A stretch of 64,000 nucleotides of DNA from Aliiroseovarius zhejiangensis (GTDB taxonomy: Bacteria; Pseudomonadota; Alphaproteobacteria; Rhodobacterales; Rhodobacteraceae): contig NZ_BNCH01000003.1 in assembly GCF_014656375.1 (NCBI RefSeq), positions 186,001-250,000 on the forward strand, read 5' to 3'. Within the stretch, counting starts at the first letter, position 1, and the number at the start of each line of letters is the position of its first letter. Shown here in pieces: positions 28,249-37,152 of this stretch. The notes beneath the pieces were generated by a model. That model made no database searches and was not told the origin of the DNA. It saw nothing but the letters and a program-made list of their open reading frames with translations. Made by a program: the position numbers and the translations under genes.

Positions 28249-28331
28249 GGAAATTCTCCAGTTTGTTGAAGCGGGATTCCTCCAAGGGTGTAAGTCCCGC
28301 GGTTGAAGCCGTGCCTATAGAACGGCGAAGG

Positions 28332-28760
28332 TCAAAAGGAAAGAGGATTCTTGGCCAGTTGGTCCTGTAAAATGGACTGTTCGAGGCGTTTTTGCGCCTT
28401 TTCACGCATTGCCTGCTTTTCCTTCCGGATCAGGGTCTCGGTCGCGGAATTGCGCCCGAAGGCCAGACGCGCAGCCTGCACCAGTGGATCGCGCCTGGCG
28501 CGGGCGCAGGCAAGCTCGGCGTTCAGTTTCGTCAGCTCCTGGTCAACCCACCGTTGCCACCTGTCGTAATGCCCGCTGGTCAGGGTCAGGGGCACCGCGT
28601 CTTCCGACCCGGCGGGTGGGCAGGTATGCCGCCGCTGGCGTAAACCTGAAATGCGGTGTTCCAATATCTGAAGGGCGCGATTGTGGCGGGCAAGCTCGGC
28701 CATCGCGGCGTCGTGTTGAAGCGCGGCCAACGCCCCCAGCTGGGTCAGCGGGCTGGTCAT
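28332..28760 (-). CDS. small coiled-coil protein downstream of flhB
   Basis: A 142-residue, charged, mostly helical protein with no signal peptide or membrane segment. Heptad-like stretches occur at about 20-45 and 75-130 (for example EKQAMREKAQKRLEQSILQDQLA). Its ATG overlaps the flhB stop (ATGA), so it is translated with the flagellar export genes. The size, charge and coiled coil recall FliJ-like export chaperones, but no defining FliJ sequence is recognised, so this is only an inference. It is the last gene of the leftward flagellar unit. Confidence 0.65.
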   Translation of the reverse strand: MTSPLTQLGALAALQHDAAMAELARHNRALQILEHRISGLRQRRHTCPPAGSEDAVPLTLTSGHYDRWQRWVDQELTKLNAELACARARRDPLVQAARLAFGRNSATETLIRKEKQAMREKAQKRLEQSILQDQLAKNPLSF

Positions 28761-29851
28761 GCGCCTGTCCTGAACGCGCCGCGCGCCCGGCTGCGCATCT
28801 TTTCGGCAAAGCGGATCGCGGCGGCCACGGCCTTGTAATGATCCGGCGGGATTTCTTCGCCGATCTCGACAGTCGCATGAAGCGCCCGCGCTGTTGGGGG
28901 GTCGCTGTGAATGGGAACCCCGTTTTCACTGGCCAGTTCGCGGATGCGCGCTGCAACCTCGTCGACCCCTTTGGCCACGCAGATCGGCGCAGCCCCGGGC
29001 ATGCGAGACCATTTCAGCGCCACGGCATAATGGGTGGGGTTGACAACGACGACATCTGCGTCGGGCACATCCGCCAGCATCTGGTTCATCGCGATGGCAT
29101 ATCCTTTTTGCCGCCGCTGCCCTTTCATGTGAGGATCGCCTTCATTCTGCTTGATTTCGTCCATGAGATCCTTGTGGGACATGCGGTTCTTGCGCAAGTG
29201 TTCATGATACTGCCAGACGTAATCAATACCGCCGATAATGAAGGCGATCAGCAGGACGAGCGCGAAAAACGTGACGCTGAGCTCCAGCAGCACAACGGTG
29301 GCCATCCCTGCACTCAGCGTCAGGGTGGATAAGATCTCGGGCAGCTTCACCCAAAGGAAGATGCCCAGAACAAGGGCATAGATTGTCAGTTTTGCGAAGC
29401 TCTTGGCAAATTCGAACAAGCCGGAGCGTCCGAACTTGTTCTTCGCATTCGACATAAGCGACAAGCGGCTCAGCTTTGGCTGGAGCTTTTCCGGCGCGAC
29501 GACGAAACTGCGTGTCGCAATGACAAGCAACAGGACCGCCGCGGCCGGCGCGATGAACCAGGGGGCAAGATACTGGCCCAGTCCGACCAGCAGCGACGCG
29601 GAAAACGGGGCGCCGCCACGAAAGACCTGCTCGGCAAGCTGATCGGGCCGCGCCAGCAGCCCGGACAGAAGCGCACCGACCCCCTTCAGGCTGGCCGCCC
29701 CCAGCGAAACGGCGATCAGCAGCAGTGCCAGATAGGAGGTGGCGGTGTTCAGATCCGCGGATCGCGCGACCTCGCCCCGCTTGCGCGCATCGTCCAGTTT
29801 TTTCTGGGTTGGTTCGTGTTGTTTGCTGTCGTCATCCTCCGTTCCCGACAT
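28757..29851 (-). CDS. flhB: flagellar type III export protein FlhB
   Basis: A 364-residue export-gate protein with four membrane segments in the N-terminal half (about 38-60, 88-115, 150-172, 185-215) and a cytoplasmic domain holding the autocleavage motif NPTH (271-274). Cleavage there switches export from rod-hook to filament substrates. The ATG at 29849-29851 has GGAGG at 6-nt spacing and is preferred to a GTG one codon upstream. It overlaps the fliR stop by one base and is followed by the small coiled-coil gene. Confidence 0.94.
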   Translation of the reverse strand: MSGTEDDDSKQHEPTQKKLDDARKRGEVARSADLNTATSYLALLLIAVSLGAASLKGVGALLSGLLARPDQLAEQVFRGGAPFSASLLVGLGQYLAPWFIAPAAAVLLLVIATRSFVVAPEKLQPKLSRLSLMSNAKNKFGRSGLFEFAKSFAKLTIYALVLGIFLWVKLPEILSTLTLSAGMATVVLLELSVTFFALVLLIAFIIGGIDYVWQYHEHLRKNRMSHKDLMDEIKQNEGDPHMKGQRRQKGYAIAMNQMLADVPDADVVVVNPTHYAVALKWSRMPGAAPICVAKGVDEVAARIRELASENGVPIHSDPPTARALHATVEIGEEIPPDHYKAVAAAIRFAEKMRSRARGAFRTGA

Positions 29852-30609
29852 CACCGGCCTCCGAACGGGTTGGCAAGGGTTGCCTCAAGCGCTGCCTGCC
29901 AGACTGGCAACAGAAGCGGCGTGGTCAGAAGCAACAGGATCAGCCCACCTGCGGTGATGGCCGGGGCGCCGACAAAGGCCACCATCAGTTGTGGCATCGC
30001 GCGATTGATGACCCCAAGCGCCACATTATAGAGCAAGGACGCAATGACAAAGGGCGCAGCCAGCGAGAACGCCAGCGAAAACGCCTGTGCAATCTGCGTG
30101 ATCCCCCAATCCGCAAACAGCTGCGGATCGGGAAACTGTCCGACCGGAAAGACGCGATAGGTCATGATCAGGCCGGCCGCCAGTTTGACATGCAGCCCCA
30201 GCATCACCGCAAGCGCAAGACCCGCCACCATAAGGACATGTCCGATGGCCGGTTGCGGATCGGCATTTGCCCCGCCCATCAACTGGGCCAGAGAGGTCGA
30301 CTGCGCCGCGATGCTGCCGGCGATTTGCAGCGCCATGATCATCAGGCGAATGGCGATGCCGAAGCCCAGCCCGATCACCGGCTCGGACACATAGGTCAGC
30401 GGTGTCGTGGCCCCCAGATCCGCGCTGACACCGGGCGCGACGATCAAGGTGAACGCGAAAGCCAGGAACAGACGCACCCGCGCGGGCACAGATTTTTCGC
30501 CAAAGGCGGGCAGAACGGCCATCGCCGCACCGACCCTCAGAAAAACCACAAGGCCGCCCTGCAATACCAAAACGGCCAGAGCCGATATCTGGTCCAGCGC
30601 CGCAATCAT
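29851..30609 (-). CDS. fliR: flagellar export-gate protein FliR
   Basis: A 252-residue integral membrane protein with about six hydrophobic segments. Segments such as RVGAAMAVLPAFGEKSVPARVRLFLAFAF and the late PFVIASLLYNVALGVINRAMPQ are typical FliR. With FliP and FliQ it forms the conical export pore of the flagellar type III system. It overlaps flhA upstream (ATGA) and flhB downstream (TGATG), so flhA-fliR-flhB is a coupled unit. No fliQ is found adjacent here. Confidence 0.93.
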   Translation of the reverse strand: MIAALDQISALAVLVLQGGLVVFLRVGAAMAVLPAFGEKSVPARVRLFLAFAFTLIVAPGVSADLGATTPLTYVSEPVIGLGFGIAIRLMIMALQIAGSIAAQSTSLAQLMGGANADPQPAIGHVLMVAGLALAVMLGLHVKLAAGLIMTYRVFPVGQFPDPQLFADWGITQIAQAFSLAFSLAAPFVIASLLYNVALGVINRAMPQLMVAFVGAPAITAGGLILLLLTTPLLLPVWQAALEATLANPFGGR

Positions 30610-32687
30610 GCCGGGATCATCCCCACCAGCGACGGCTTGGCGTCGGTGCCGATCTCTTCAAAAGAGAGGACGGGGTTGGCGATGCCCTTGGCCGACAACA
30701 CGGTTTTCAGGAACCGCCGCCGCCGGGACGAGGTTACAACCGCAGGATATATGCCGTTTTCGCCCGCCCGCGCGATCTTGTCGGCAACCGAGTTGGCAAG
30801 CCGGTTGAACTCTTCCGGAGGCAAGGCCACGTCGCCCCCGTTTTCTCCGTCAAGCTGGTGCGACTGGAATGTGCTTTCCCATTCCGGCGCAAGTTGAACC
30901 AGAGGTACCGTTCCGTCATCACGCTTCAGATCCGCAATCAACTGAAACCCCAAACGCTGGCGCACATATTCACAGATGGCGTCCGGCGTGCCGAAGACCG
31001 GGCGAGCTTCGGCAATGCTCTCGATGATCAGGGGCAGGTTGCGGATGGAAACCCGTTCGTCCAGAAGCAGACGCAACACCGCGTGAAGCAGGTCGAGCGG
31101 CACCTTTTCCGGGACCATTTCCTCCAGCAAACGGCGATTGGCGTCTGCGCGGGTCGCATCCGACAGATTGACAAACTCGTCCAGCAGACGTCGCAAAGCC
31201 TTGAACCCGAGAAGCCGCGGGAAGTTGCGTTTCATCACCTCAAGAAGATGGGTGGCCAGAACCTCGGTCGGCGCGATGACCGCGCAACCCGACAAGGCGG
31301 CGTCCTCTTGGTCATCAGTGCTGATCCAGCGGGCAGAGGCGCCATAAACAGGCTCTTTCACGTCTTCGCCTTCGGGCAGTTGGTCATCCGGGCCTGACAG
31401 GATGACCAGAGCGCGGTGCGGTAGCACCTTGTTGCGCGCCTGCTCGACGCCCTGAATGCGGATCGCGTAGGTGCCCGGGGCAAGGGCGCTGTTGTCGGTC
31501 AGCCGGATCTCCGGCAGGATCAATCCGAAGCTGCTGGCAATATGATTTCGTATGCTCGCGATACGCGCGTCCAGCCCCGTCGCCGGGTCCAGAACCATCG
31601 AAACCAGGTCGGGCGCAAATTCGACATGAATGTCATCCAGATCAAGGATGTCGCCCAGGCTTTCGGTCTGCGCGGGGCTGTCGGCTTCGGGGGCAGGGGA
31701 TGTGGCTTTGCGTGCGTTTTCAAGCTGTATTTGGTGTCCTTTCCAACCCGCCGCACCAAGGGCAATCGAACCCAGAATGAACGGCACGAAGGGCAGGCCC
31801 GGCACCAGCCCGAACAGCGCCATCAGAACCGCCACCGTGATCAGGGCGGAAGGGTATTTCCCCAGTTGCGAGAACAGGGCGAGATCCGTGGATCCCGATG
31901 TCCCGCCACGCGCCAGAAGCAGCGCCGATGCGATCGAGATGACCACGGCTGGAATTTGCGTGACCAACCCGTCGCCAACGGTCAGGATCGCATAGGTCTG
32001 AAAGGCGTGGGCTATCTTCATATCATGCACCACCACACCGATCACCAGCCCCATGACCAGGTTCAGGAATGTGATCAGCAGCCCGGCGACCGCGTCACCT
32101 TTCACGAATTTCGATGCGCCATCGAGCGAGCCGAAGAAGGTGGTTTCGGCCTGTTCCCGTTCGCGCCGGGCCTTGGCTTCGGCGTGGTCGATTGCACCTG
32201 CCGACATATCGCTGTCGATGGCCAACTGCTTGCCCGGCATCCCGTCCAGCGCAAAACGCGCGCCGACCTCGGCCATACGTGCTGCGCCCTTGGTGATGAC
32301 GATAAAATTGACGATCAACAACACGCAGAACACCACCAGGCCCAGCAGGATGCTGCCGCCCATCACGAAACTGGCAAACCCTTCGATCACGCTGCCTGCT
32401 GCCGAGGTGCCAGTGTGCCCCTGCCCGATGATCAGCTTGGTGGAGGAAACATTCAACGACAAGCGCAACATCAGCGACGCCAGAAGCACCGTCGGGAAGG
32501 CCGAAAAATCCAACGGTCGTTCGATGAACAGGGTGACCGTGAACATCAGGATCGCCAGTGCGAATGAGGCGGCAAGCCCGACGTCCAGCACCCAGGCGGG
32601 CATTGGCAGGATCATCATGACGATGATCGCCATCAGGGCCAGCGCCAACAGGATAGTGGGGCGAAAGATGTCCTTTATCGGCGGCAT
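30606..32687 (-). CDS. flhA: flagellar export protein FlhA
   Basis: A 693-residue export-gate protein. The N-terminal half has about eight membrane segments with the FHIPEP-family signature region (LDGMPGKQLAIDSDMSAGAID, near 155-175). The C-terminal half is the cytoplasmic ring domain that docks chaperone-substrate complexes (GTYAIRIQGVEQAR, then HLLEVMKRNFPRLLGF). Length is normal. It lies after a roughly 300-bp gap from the upstream secreted-protein gene and starts the tightly overlapping flhA-fliR-flhB series. Confidence 0.95.
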   Translation of the reverse strand: MPPIKDIFRPTILLALALMAIIVMMILPMPAWVLDVGLAASFALAILMFTVTLFIERPLDFSAFPTVLLASLMLRLSLNVSSTKLIIGQGHTGTSAAGSVIEGFASFVMGGSILLGLVVFCVLLIVNFIVITKGAARMAEVGARFALDGMPGKQLAIDSDMSAGAIDHAEAKARREREQAETTFFGSLDGASKFVKGDAVAGLLITFLNLVMGLVIGVVVHDMKIAHAFQTYAILTVGDGLVTQIPAVVISIASALLLARGGTSGSTDLALFSQLGKYPSALITVAVLMALFGLVPGLPFVPFILGSIALGAAGWKGHQIQLENARKATSPAPEADSPAQTESLGDILDLDDIHVEFAPDLVSMVLDPATGLDARIASIRNHIASSFGLILPEIRLTDNSALAPGTYAIRIQGVEQARNKVLPHRALVILSGPDDQLPEGEDVKEPVYGASARWISTDDQEDAALSGCAVIAPTEVLATHLLEVMKRNFPRLLGFKALRRLLDEFVNLSDATRADANRRLLEEMVPEKVPLDLLHAVLRLLLDERVSIRNLPLIIESIAEARPVFGTPDAICEYVRQRLGFQLIADLKRDDGTVPLVQLAPEWESTFQSHQLDGENGGDVALPPEEFNRLANSVADKIARAGENGIYPAVVTSSRRRRFLKTVLSAKGIANPVLSFEEIGTDAKPSLVGMIPA

Positions 32688-32992
32688 TGGATGTGGTTTT
32701 CGACGGTCGTGGAGCGCATGCGGCGTCGCGTTGACGTGGATCGTGCGCCTCTGTTCTTCGAGGTTGGATTACTGTGGATTCGCCGCGTTCGGTCGATGTA
32801 ATGAAATACGCCACAGCTGCGCATAGTCATGACAGGTGCGCCATCTGGCGACCATTGGCACAGCGAACCGCACGGGCTGATCTTTGGCTTTGGCAAAGGA
32901 AGATTCGACGTGCACATTGAGGGGCAGATCCTGGATTGCTCTGCCCCTCAACCTATCGGGCCATGCTTAACAAGCCGTAACCATCTGGTTTT
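32688..32992. other. gene-poor gap before flhA
   Basis: No credible gene is seen; short minus-strand frames here have no ribosome-binding site or family likeness. It holds the 12-bp inverted repeat at 32917-32951 and presumably the flhA promoter. A TTAAC-containing stretch near 32969 is a weak possible CtrA half-site. Confidence 0.5.
32917..32951 (-). terminator. 12-bp inverted repeat after the secreted flagellar-cluster gene
   Basis: TTGAGGGGCAGA (32917-32928) is perfectly complementary to TCTGCCCCTCAA (32940-32951) with an 11-nt loop. It lies 41 nt beyond the stop of the 722-residue gene and ahead of flhA. No T tract follows on the minus strand, so it may stabilise a 3' end or bind a protein rather than terminate strongly. 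Confidence 0.5.
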
Positions 32993-35161
32993 TTAGGAGG
33001 TCGGCGCGGGGTTCAGGACGAGGTCGATGTTTGCACGGATCGCCTTGCTGCCCTCGATCAGTTTGTCATAGGCCTCAAGCGAGATTTCATTCCCTGAACC
33101 ATCGGAAAGAACAGGTGCCGGAGGGGCTGTCGGGGCATCTGGTTCGGTCATCTGCCCCGTCGCCCGCAAGGCAGATTTGCGCAGGCTTTGCGCGGTTTCA
33201 CCGTTCAGGCCGCTCAGATAACCCAGCGCGACCTTCGCCTGCCCGTTTTGCAGGGCCGCGCGCGCAATCAGAACGCGCGCTGCCCGACCGGGAGGAGCGG
33301 GCTGGTTGGTCAGCATGTCTTTGGCCGCCGACGCAAAACCCAGATCAAGCAAGCGAGTCGCGATCAGGATCCGGGTGTCTTCGCTGGCATCCGGCCAAAA
33401 CGGTTGCCCAATGACATGACGTAGAAATGTGCTGTCGGCGGCGGATTTGGCCAAAGCCCTGCCAAACTCGTTCACGATCAGCACATGTCGGTCGTCGCCA
33501 CGATCCGGAAACGAGTCGAAATTACGCAGTTTCACGCGGGCGTCGGTGAAGCGGGACATATGGATCAGCGCCCGCACCTCGGCGATGGCAAGGTCGCTTC
33601 CCCGGCCTGCGGCCCCGTGTTCGTGGGCAAGAGAGCTAAGCAGTTCCAGCGTCCGCTCTGGTATGCCAGATTGCGTTGCGATGTGGTTTTCAATCAACAA
33701 AAGGATGGCGTCGATGGCATCGTGATCGTCGGCGTCGACGATCTCTGCCAACTGGTTGCGGCCCTGCGGTTCTTGCCCGGTTTCGAGCTTCAACTGGGCG
33801 TCGGCCAGCGTAACCGCGTTGGCCGTTTGGTCCGATCCGCGCTGCGTGATGCGATTTAGCTCCATTGACGTATCAGTGTCCCCGATGGCCAGAAATTTGC
33901 GCATCACCATCGGGCCCAGATGAAGGCGCAGGTGACGCGGCAGTGACGAGAAGGCGGCGATCACCGCGGCGGTGTTGATGGGTTGGTCACGGGGCAGGCG
34001 AGGCTGAGCCAGGACGGCCCAGAGGGCCACCGAACCTTCGCAGGCCAGTTGCGTCGACATGCGCGCGTGGTCTGCCGTGACGCCGGTTTCAATAATCTCG
34101 GCCATCAAGCGTAAATCCGCATCATCGGGCAGAATGCCTCGGTACCGATCCAGATAGGACAAGACTTCGGCTCCGAACGTCAGGTGGAGCTGATGCTGGA
34201 TATAGGCGCGGAACCGGGTCGGGTCCAACCTATCCAGCTCTGTCATCAAACTGGCGCGATAGACAGCGAAATCGAGCGGTCCTTCGTCGCCGCGCCCCCA
34301 GTCGCCGATGGCAAACGTGGAGGACGCCAAGCACGCCGCGCCATCGCCGAAAGTCTCGGTTGAAGTGGCTGCATTCACGCGGTCGCGGTCCACGGATGTC
34401 TGAACGCGGATATGGTCGGCTGGGGTGGGCGGTTTGGTCCGCGCTGTCGGCGGGGGGTGTGTGGCGGGCTCTGCCCTGCGCGTCTGTGACGCCGTCTCAA
34501 CCTCGGCCGGGGGAAGCGGCGACGGGGCATCGACAAGCCCTTGCGAAGCCGCGCGGGCAAGCTGCGTCAGCAAGTCTTTTTCGTTCAGTGGAAGGGGACT
34601 GGTGGCCTCGGACACAGTGAGGCTTGTGGTAGCTTTGGTAGCCTCTTGTGTCTCGGGCTCGGGTAGGACCAGAGGATTGTCCGTCCCGGTTCGGACCGCA
34701 ATCGGAAGCCCACGCCGGGCGTCACGTGCGTTGGTGACACTGCCCGGATAGGGGCGTTCCGCATCCGATTTTCCGGTCTGGGCAGAGGGCGTTTCAGGAC
34801 GCGCGGGCGTATCAACAATATCAATCACAAACTGCCCGGTGGGCAGGGTTTGGGTGACGACATCGCAAGGGCAAGCGACGACGATGTTCAGAACACCTTC
34901 CCCGGGCGACGTCAAATTCTGGATGCGATCGCGCGGGATCATGTCGAACACGCCCTGCGTCGTAAACCGGTCCGCCCTGTCTCCCGATGTAAACCGAAAC
35001 CCGTCCGCATGACGCGTTAAAACCGGACTGTCGGCCGGGGTTGTATAGACCACGAGTCGCGAGAACCGGTCGTGCTCTCCGGCCTTGACGGTGATGTCAC
35101 GTGCGGACAAGCTGGCGGGCCAACAGATCAGCAGGAAACATATTGCCGTCCATAACCGCAT
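32993..35161 (-). CDS. large secreted protein of the flagellar cluster, candidate MotC-like
   Basis: A 722-residue exported protein. A signal peptide (MRLWTAICFLLICWPASLSA) is followed by a beta-rich domain (about 22-120), a Pro/Thr/Ala-rich low-complexity linker (about 125-260) and a long alpha-helical, TPR-like repeat region (about 280-690). It starts on the last base of the motA stop (TGATG), so it is co-translated with the stator gene. In Sinorhizobium a periplasmic MotC, with its chaperone MotE, acts on the stator; motE is two genes upstream here. MotC-like function is an inference from this context, since sequence similarity could not be tested. Confidence 0.6.
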   Translation of the reverse strand: MRLWTAICFLLICWPASLSARDITVKAGEHDRFSRLVVYTTPADSPVLTRHADGFRFTSGDRADRFTTQGVFDMIPRDRIQNLTSPGEGVLNIVVACPCDVVTQTLPTGQFVIDIVDTPARPETPSAQTGKSDAERPYPGSVTNARDARRGLPIAVRTGTDNPLVLPEPETQEATKATTSLTVSEATSPLPLNEKDLLTQLARAASQGLVDAPSPLPPAEVETASQTRRAEPATHPPPTARTKPPTPADHIRVQTSVDRDRVNAATSTETFGDGAACLASSTFAIGDWGRGDEGPLDFAVYRASLMTELDRLDPTRFRAYIQHQLHLTFGAEVLSYLDRYRGILPDDADLRLMAEIIETGVTADHARMSTQLACEGSVALWAVLAQPRLPRDQPINTAAVIAAFSSLPRHLRLHLGPMVMRKFLAIGDTDTSMELNRITQRGSDQTANAVTLADAQLKLETGQEPQGRNQLAEIVDADDHDAIDAILLLIENHIATQSGIPERTLELLSSLAHEHGAAGRGSDLAIAEVRALIHMSRFTDARVKLRNFDSFPDRGDDRHVLIVNEFGRALAKSAADSTFLRHVIGQPFWPDASEDTRILIATRLLDLGFASAAKDMLTNQPAPPGRAARVLIARAALQNGQAKVALGYLSGLNGETAQSLRKSALRATGQMTEPDAPTAPPAPVLSDGSGNEISLEAYDKLIEGSKAIRANIDLVLNPAPTS

Positions 35162-36027
35162 CAGGCCACCTGCTTGACCTCTTTCAAGGCCTCTTCAAGC
35201 TCGGTAAAACTGGGACGATGGTGTCCGGGTGTATTCTGACGGCCGACCTCGATGCAAATATTAACCGAGTGATTGTAGAGATTGGCCACCAGCACCTCGC
35301 GGATCAGCTGATAGAAATGGGCATCTTCTTCCACCACGGTTTTGACCTTGGCCGAAAAGGGCCCGACCAAACCATAGGCCAGAAATACGCCCAGAAATGT
35401 CCCGACCAAGGCGCCACCAATCATTTTGCCAAGAATTTCAGGAGGTTGATCAATCGAACCCATGGTCTTGATCACACCCAGAACCGCAGCCACAATGCCC
35501 AGTGCAGGCAAGCCGTCGGCCACCGTTTGCAGCGCGTGGCTGGAATGGAGCGCATGGTGCAGGTTGGCCTCCATCCGTTTTTCCAGAACCTCTTCGACCT
35601 GGTGGGGGTCATCATAGTTCATGCTGGCCGATCGCAAAGTGTCGCAAATCAGGTCAACCGCCTCGCGATCTGCGAGGATTTTGGGGTAGCGCCCGAAAAC
35701 AGGGCTGTCTTGCGGGTTTTCCACATGCTCTTCCAGAGCGACGGCGTTCTGCCGGGCCTGTCGGATGAGCTCGAACAGAAGGCAAAGCAAGTCGCGGTAA
35801 TCGTCTGGCTGCCATTTCGGCCCTTTGAAGACCTTGCCGATGTCCTTCATCGTATGCTTGATCGCCGCCATGTCGTTTGAGATCACGAACGCACCCGCCG
35901 CCGCGCCGCCAATCATGGTAAATTCGAAGGGCAGGGATTTCAGGATGATGCCCATCTTGCCGCCGGCGGCCAGATAGCCGCCGAACACCATCACGAAGAT
36001 CAACGCGATACCAACAAATCCGATCAT
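35161..36027 (-). CDS. motA: flagellar motor stator protein MotA
   Basis: A 288-residue stator subunit with four membrane segments (about 3-22, 28-48, 175-195, 205-225) and the large cytoplasmic loop between the second and third pairs. The LPALGIVAAVLGVIKTMGSID segment and the GALVGTFLGVFLAYGLVGP segment are MotA hallmarks. With MotB it forms the proton channel that drives rotation. No motB is in this flagellar block; the coupled downstream gene encodes a large secreted protein instead, so MotB is presumably elsewhere. Confidence 0.94.
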   Translation of the reverse strand: MIGFVGIALIFVMVFGGYLAAGGKMGIILKSLPFEFTMIGGAAAGAFVISNDMAAIKHTMKDIGKVFKGPKWQPDDYRDLLCLLFELIRQARQNAVALEEHVENPQDSPVFGRYPKILADREAVDLICDTLRSASMNYDDPHQVEEVLEKRMEANLHHALHSSHALQTVADGLPALGIVAAVLGVIKTMGSIDQPPEILGKMIGGALVGTFLGVFLAYGLVGPFSAKVKTVVEEDAHFYQLIREVLVANLYNHSVNICIEVGRQNTPGHHRPSFTELEEALKEVKQVA

Positions 36028-36103
36028 CCTGAGCCTCTTGCACTGGTCACATTGCGGGTCATATCTTCATCGCAGACATGGGTTAACAAACCACCGACAT
36101 TCC

Positions 36104-36709
36104 CTAATTTGTCGGCGCGTCCGAATTGCGGCCTGCAAATACGACACTGATGGCATAGGCCGTTTGCGGATCGAGTCCCGCCATGATCTGCGCGGCGATG
36201 GGTGGTTTCATGCGCGACAGGAAACCTGCCGCAAATTCCGGATCCATCGTTTCGAACAAGGGGATCGCCTGTTTGGGCTTCATGTTCTCGTACAGGGCGG
36301 TGAGGCGTGCCAGATCATCCGAAGCGGCGGTCCGGGCCGCAGACATGGTTGACGCCAGCGCGGTTTCCGCCGCCACCAATGCCTGCATTTGCGCGTCGAG
36401 CCTGCCTTCGGCATCAGCCAGGGTTTTTAACCGTTCTTCCAATGCGTTTTCGTTTTCGACAAGCGCAGCTTCGCGGGTTCGCAGGGCCGTCAGCACCGCT
36501 TCTATATCGGCTTCTGTTGTGCAGGCAGTACGGTCGCCCGGGCTGGCCGATGTGCCGCGCAGCAGGTTCGTCACATCTTCGGCAATCGCCATGCCGAACC
36601 CCCCCAGCCGCATCAACCCTGATGCGCCAAGTAGAAGCGCCAGCGTCAACAGGATATGCCGGCTGGTGGCACGGCGGCGAGATTTTCGGTTTGCCCGCGC
36701 CCGTTTCAT
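36104..36709 (-). CDS. motE: MotE-like flagellar protein
   Basis: A 201-residue protein with a basic N-terminus and one hydrophobic segment (about 18-45, acting as signal or anchor), a coiled coil (about 68-125, TREAALVENENALEERLK) and a C-terminal MgtE-N-like domain (LYENMKPKQAIPLFETMDPEFAAGFLSRM). This layout matches MotE, reported in Sinorhizobium as a periplasmic chaperone for MotC. It overlaps the DUF6468 gene (ATGA) and is followed by motA after 76 bp. The name rests on domain order and neighbourhood. Confidence 0.75.
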   Translation of the reverse strand: MKRARANRKSRRRATSRHILLTLALLLGASGLMRLGGFGMAIAEDVTNLLRGTSASPGDRTACTTEADIEAVLTALRTREAALVENENALEERLKTLADAEGRLDAQMQALVAAETALASTMSAARTAASDDLARLTALYENMKPKQAIPLFETMDPEFAAGFLSRMKPPIAAQIMAGLDPQTAYAISVVFAGRNSDAPTN

Positions 36710-37137
36710 TCTGCTGCCCTCATCATGCGATGGCTTACAAAGACAGGGGCCGCGTCGCGGGTTTGCGTTGCCGGGGGATGTGCGTCCTCATCCAAATGCA
36801 GCGATCCGGTGTCCGCTCGTTCAACTCGGTCCGGTATATCCGGGTGGGCATGATCTGGAAGATCATGCAGGCTCGCCATCATCAGTTCCAGTTTCTGCGC
36901 GGATGCTTCGGCCCGTTTGGTCAGATCCGTCAGCACTTCGGCGCTTGTGCCCGCGGCATCGCGCGCACTGTTCAGCATGGTGGTCATGTCGTCGACTTGC
37001 GCCGACAACACCGCAACGGCGCCGCCCATCCCGTTTTGCAGATTGTTGAAACGACGCAGCCGCCGCGAGAGCACCATGCAATAGATTGCAGCGCCAATGG
37101 CACCGATGCCCAGCATGATGTCAGCCAGAAAGTCCAT
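36706..37137 (-). CDS. DUF6468-like flagellar-cluster protein
   Basis: A 143-residue protein with one N-terminal membrane segment (about 2-22, LADIMLGIGAIGAAIYCMVL), a helical middle part and a poorly conserved acidic tail. Proteins of this type (DUF6468) lie beside fliL and motE in alphaproteobacterial flagellar clusters and have no defined role. The ATG at 37135-37137 is chosen because GGAGG is 7 nt before it; an ATG six bases upstream is only 1 nt from the same GGAGG. It follows fliL by 15 bp and overlaps motE. Confidence 0.68.
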   Translation of the reverse strand: MDFLADIMLGIGAIGAAIYCMVLSRRLRRFNNLQNGMGGAVAVLSAQVDDMTTMLNSARDAAGTSAEVLTDLTKRAEASAQKLELMMASLHDLPDHAHPDIPDRVERADTGSLHLDEDAHPPATQTRDAAPVFVSHRMMRAAE

Positions 37138-37152
37138 GCTCATGCCTCCTTG

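Noticed and set aside
32688-32992. Short minus-strand frames in the gap upstream of flhA as genes
   Set aside because: They are 60-80 codons, overlap each other in different frames, lack ribosome-binding sites and include the inverted repeat.
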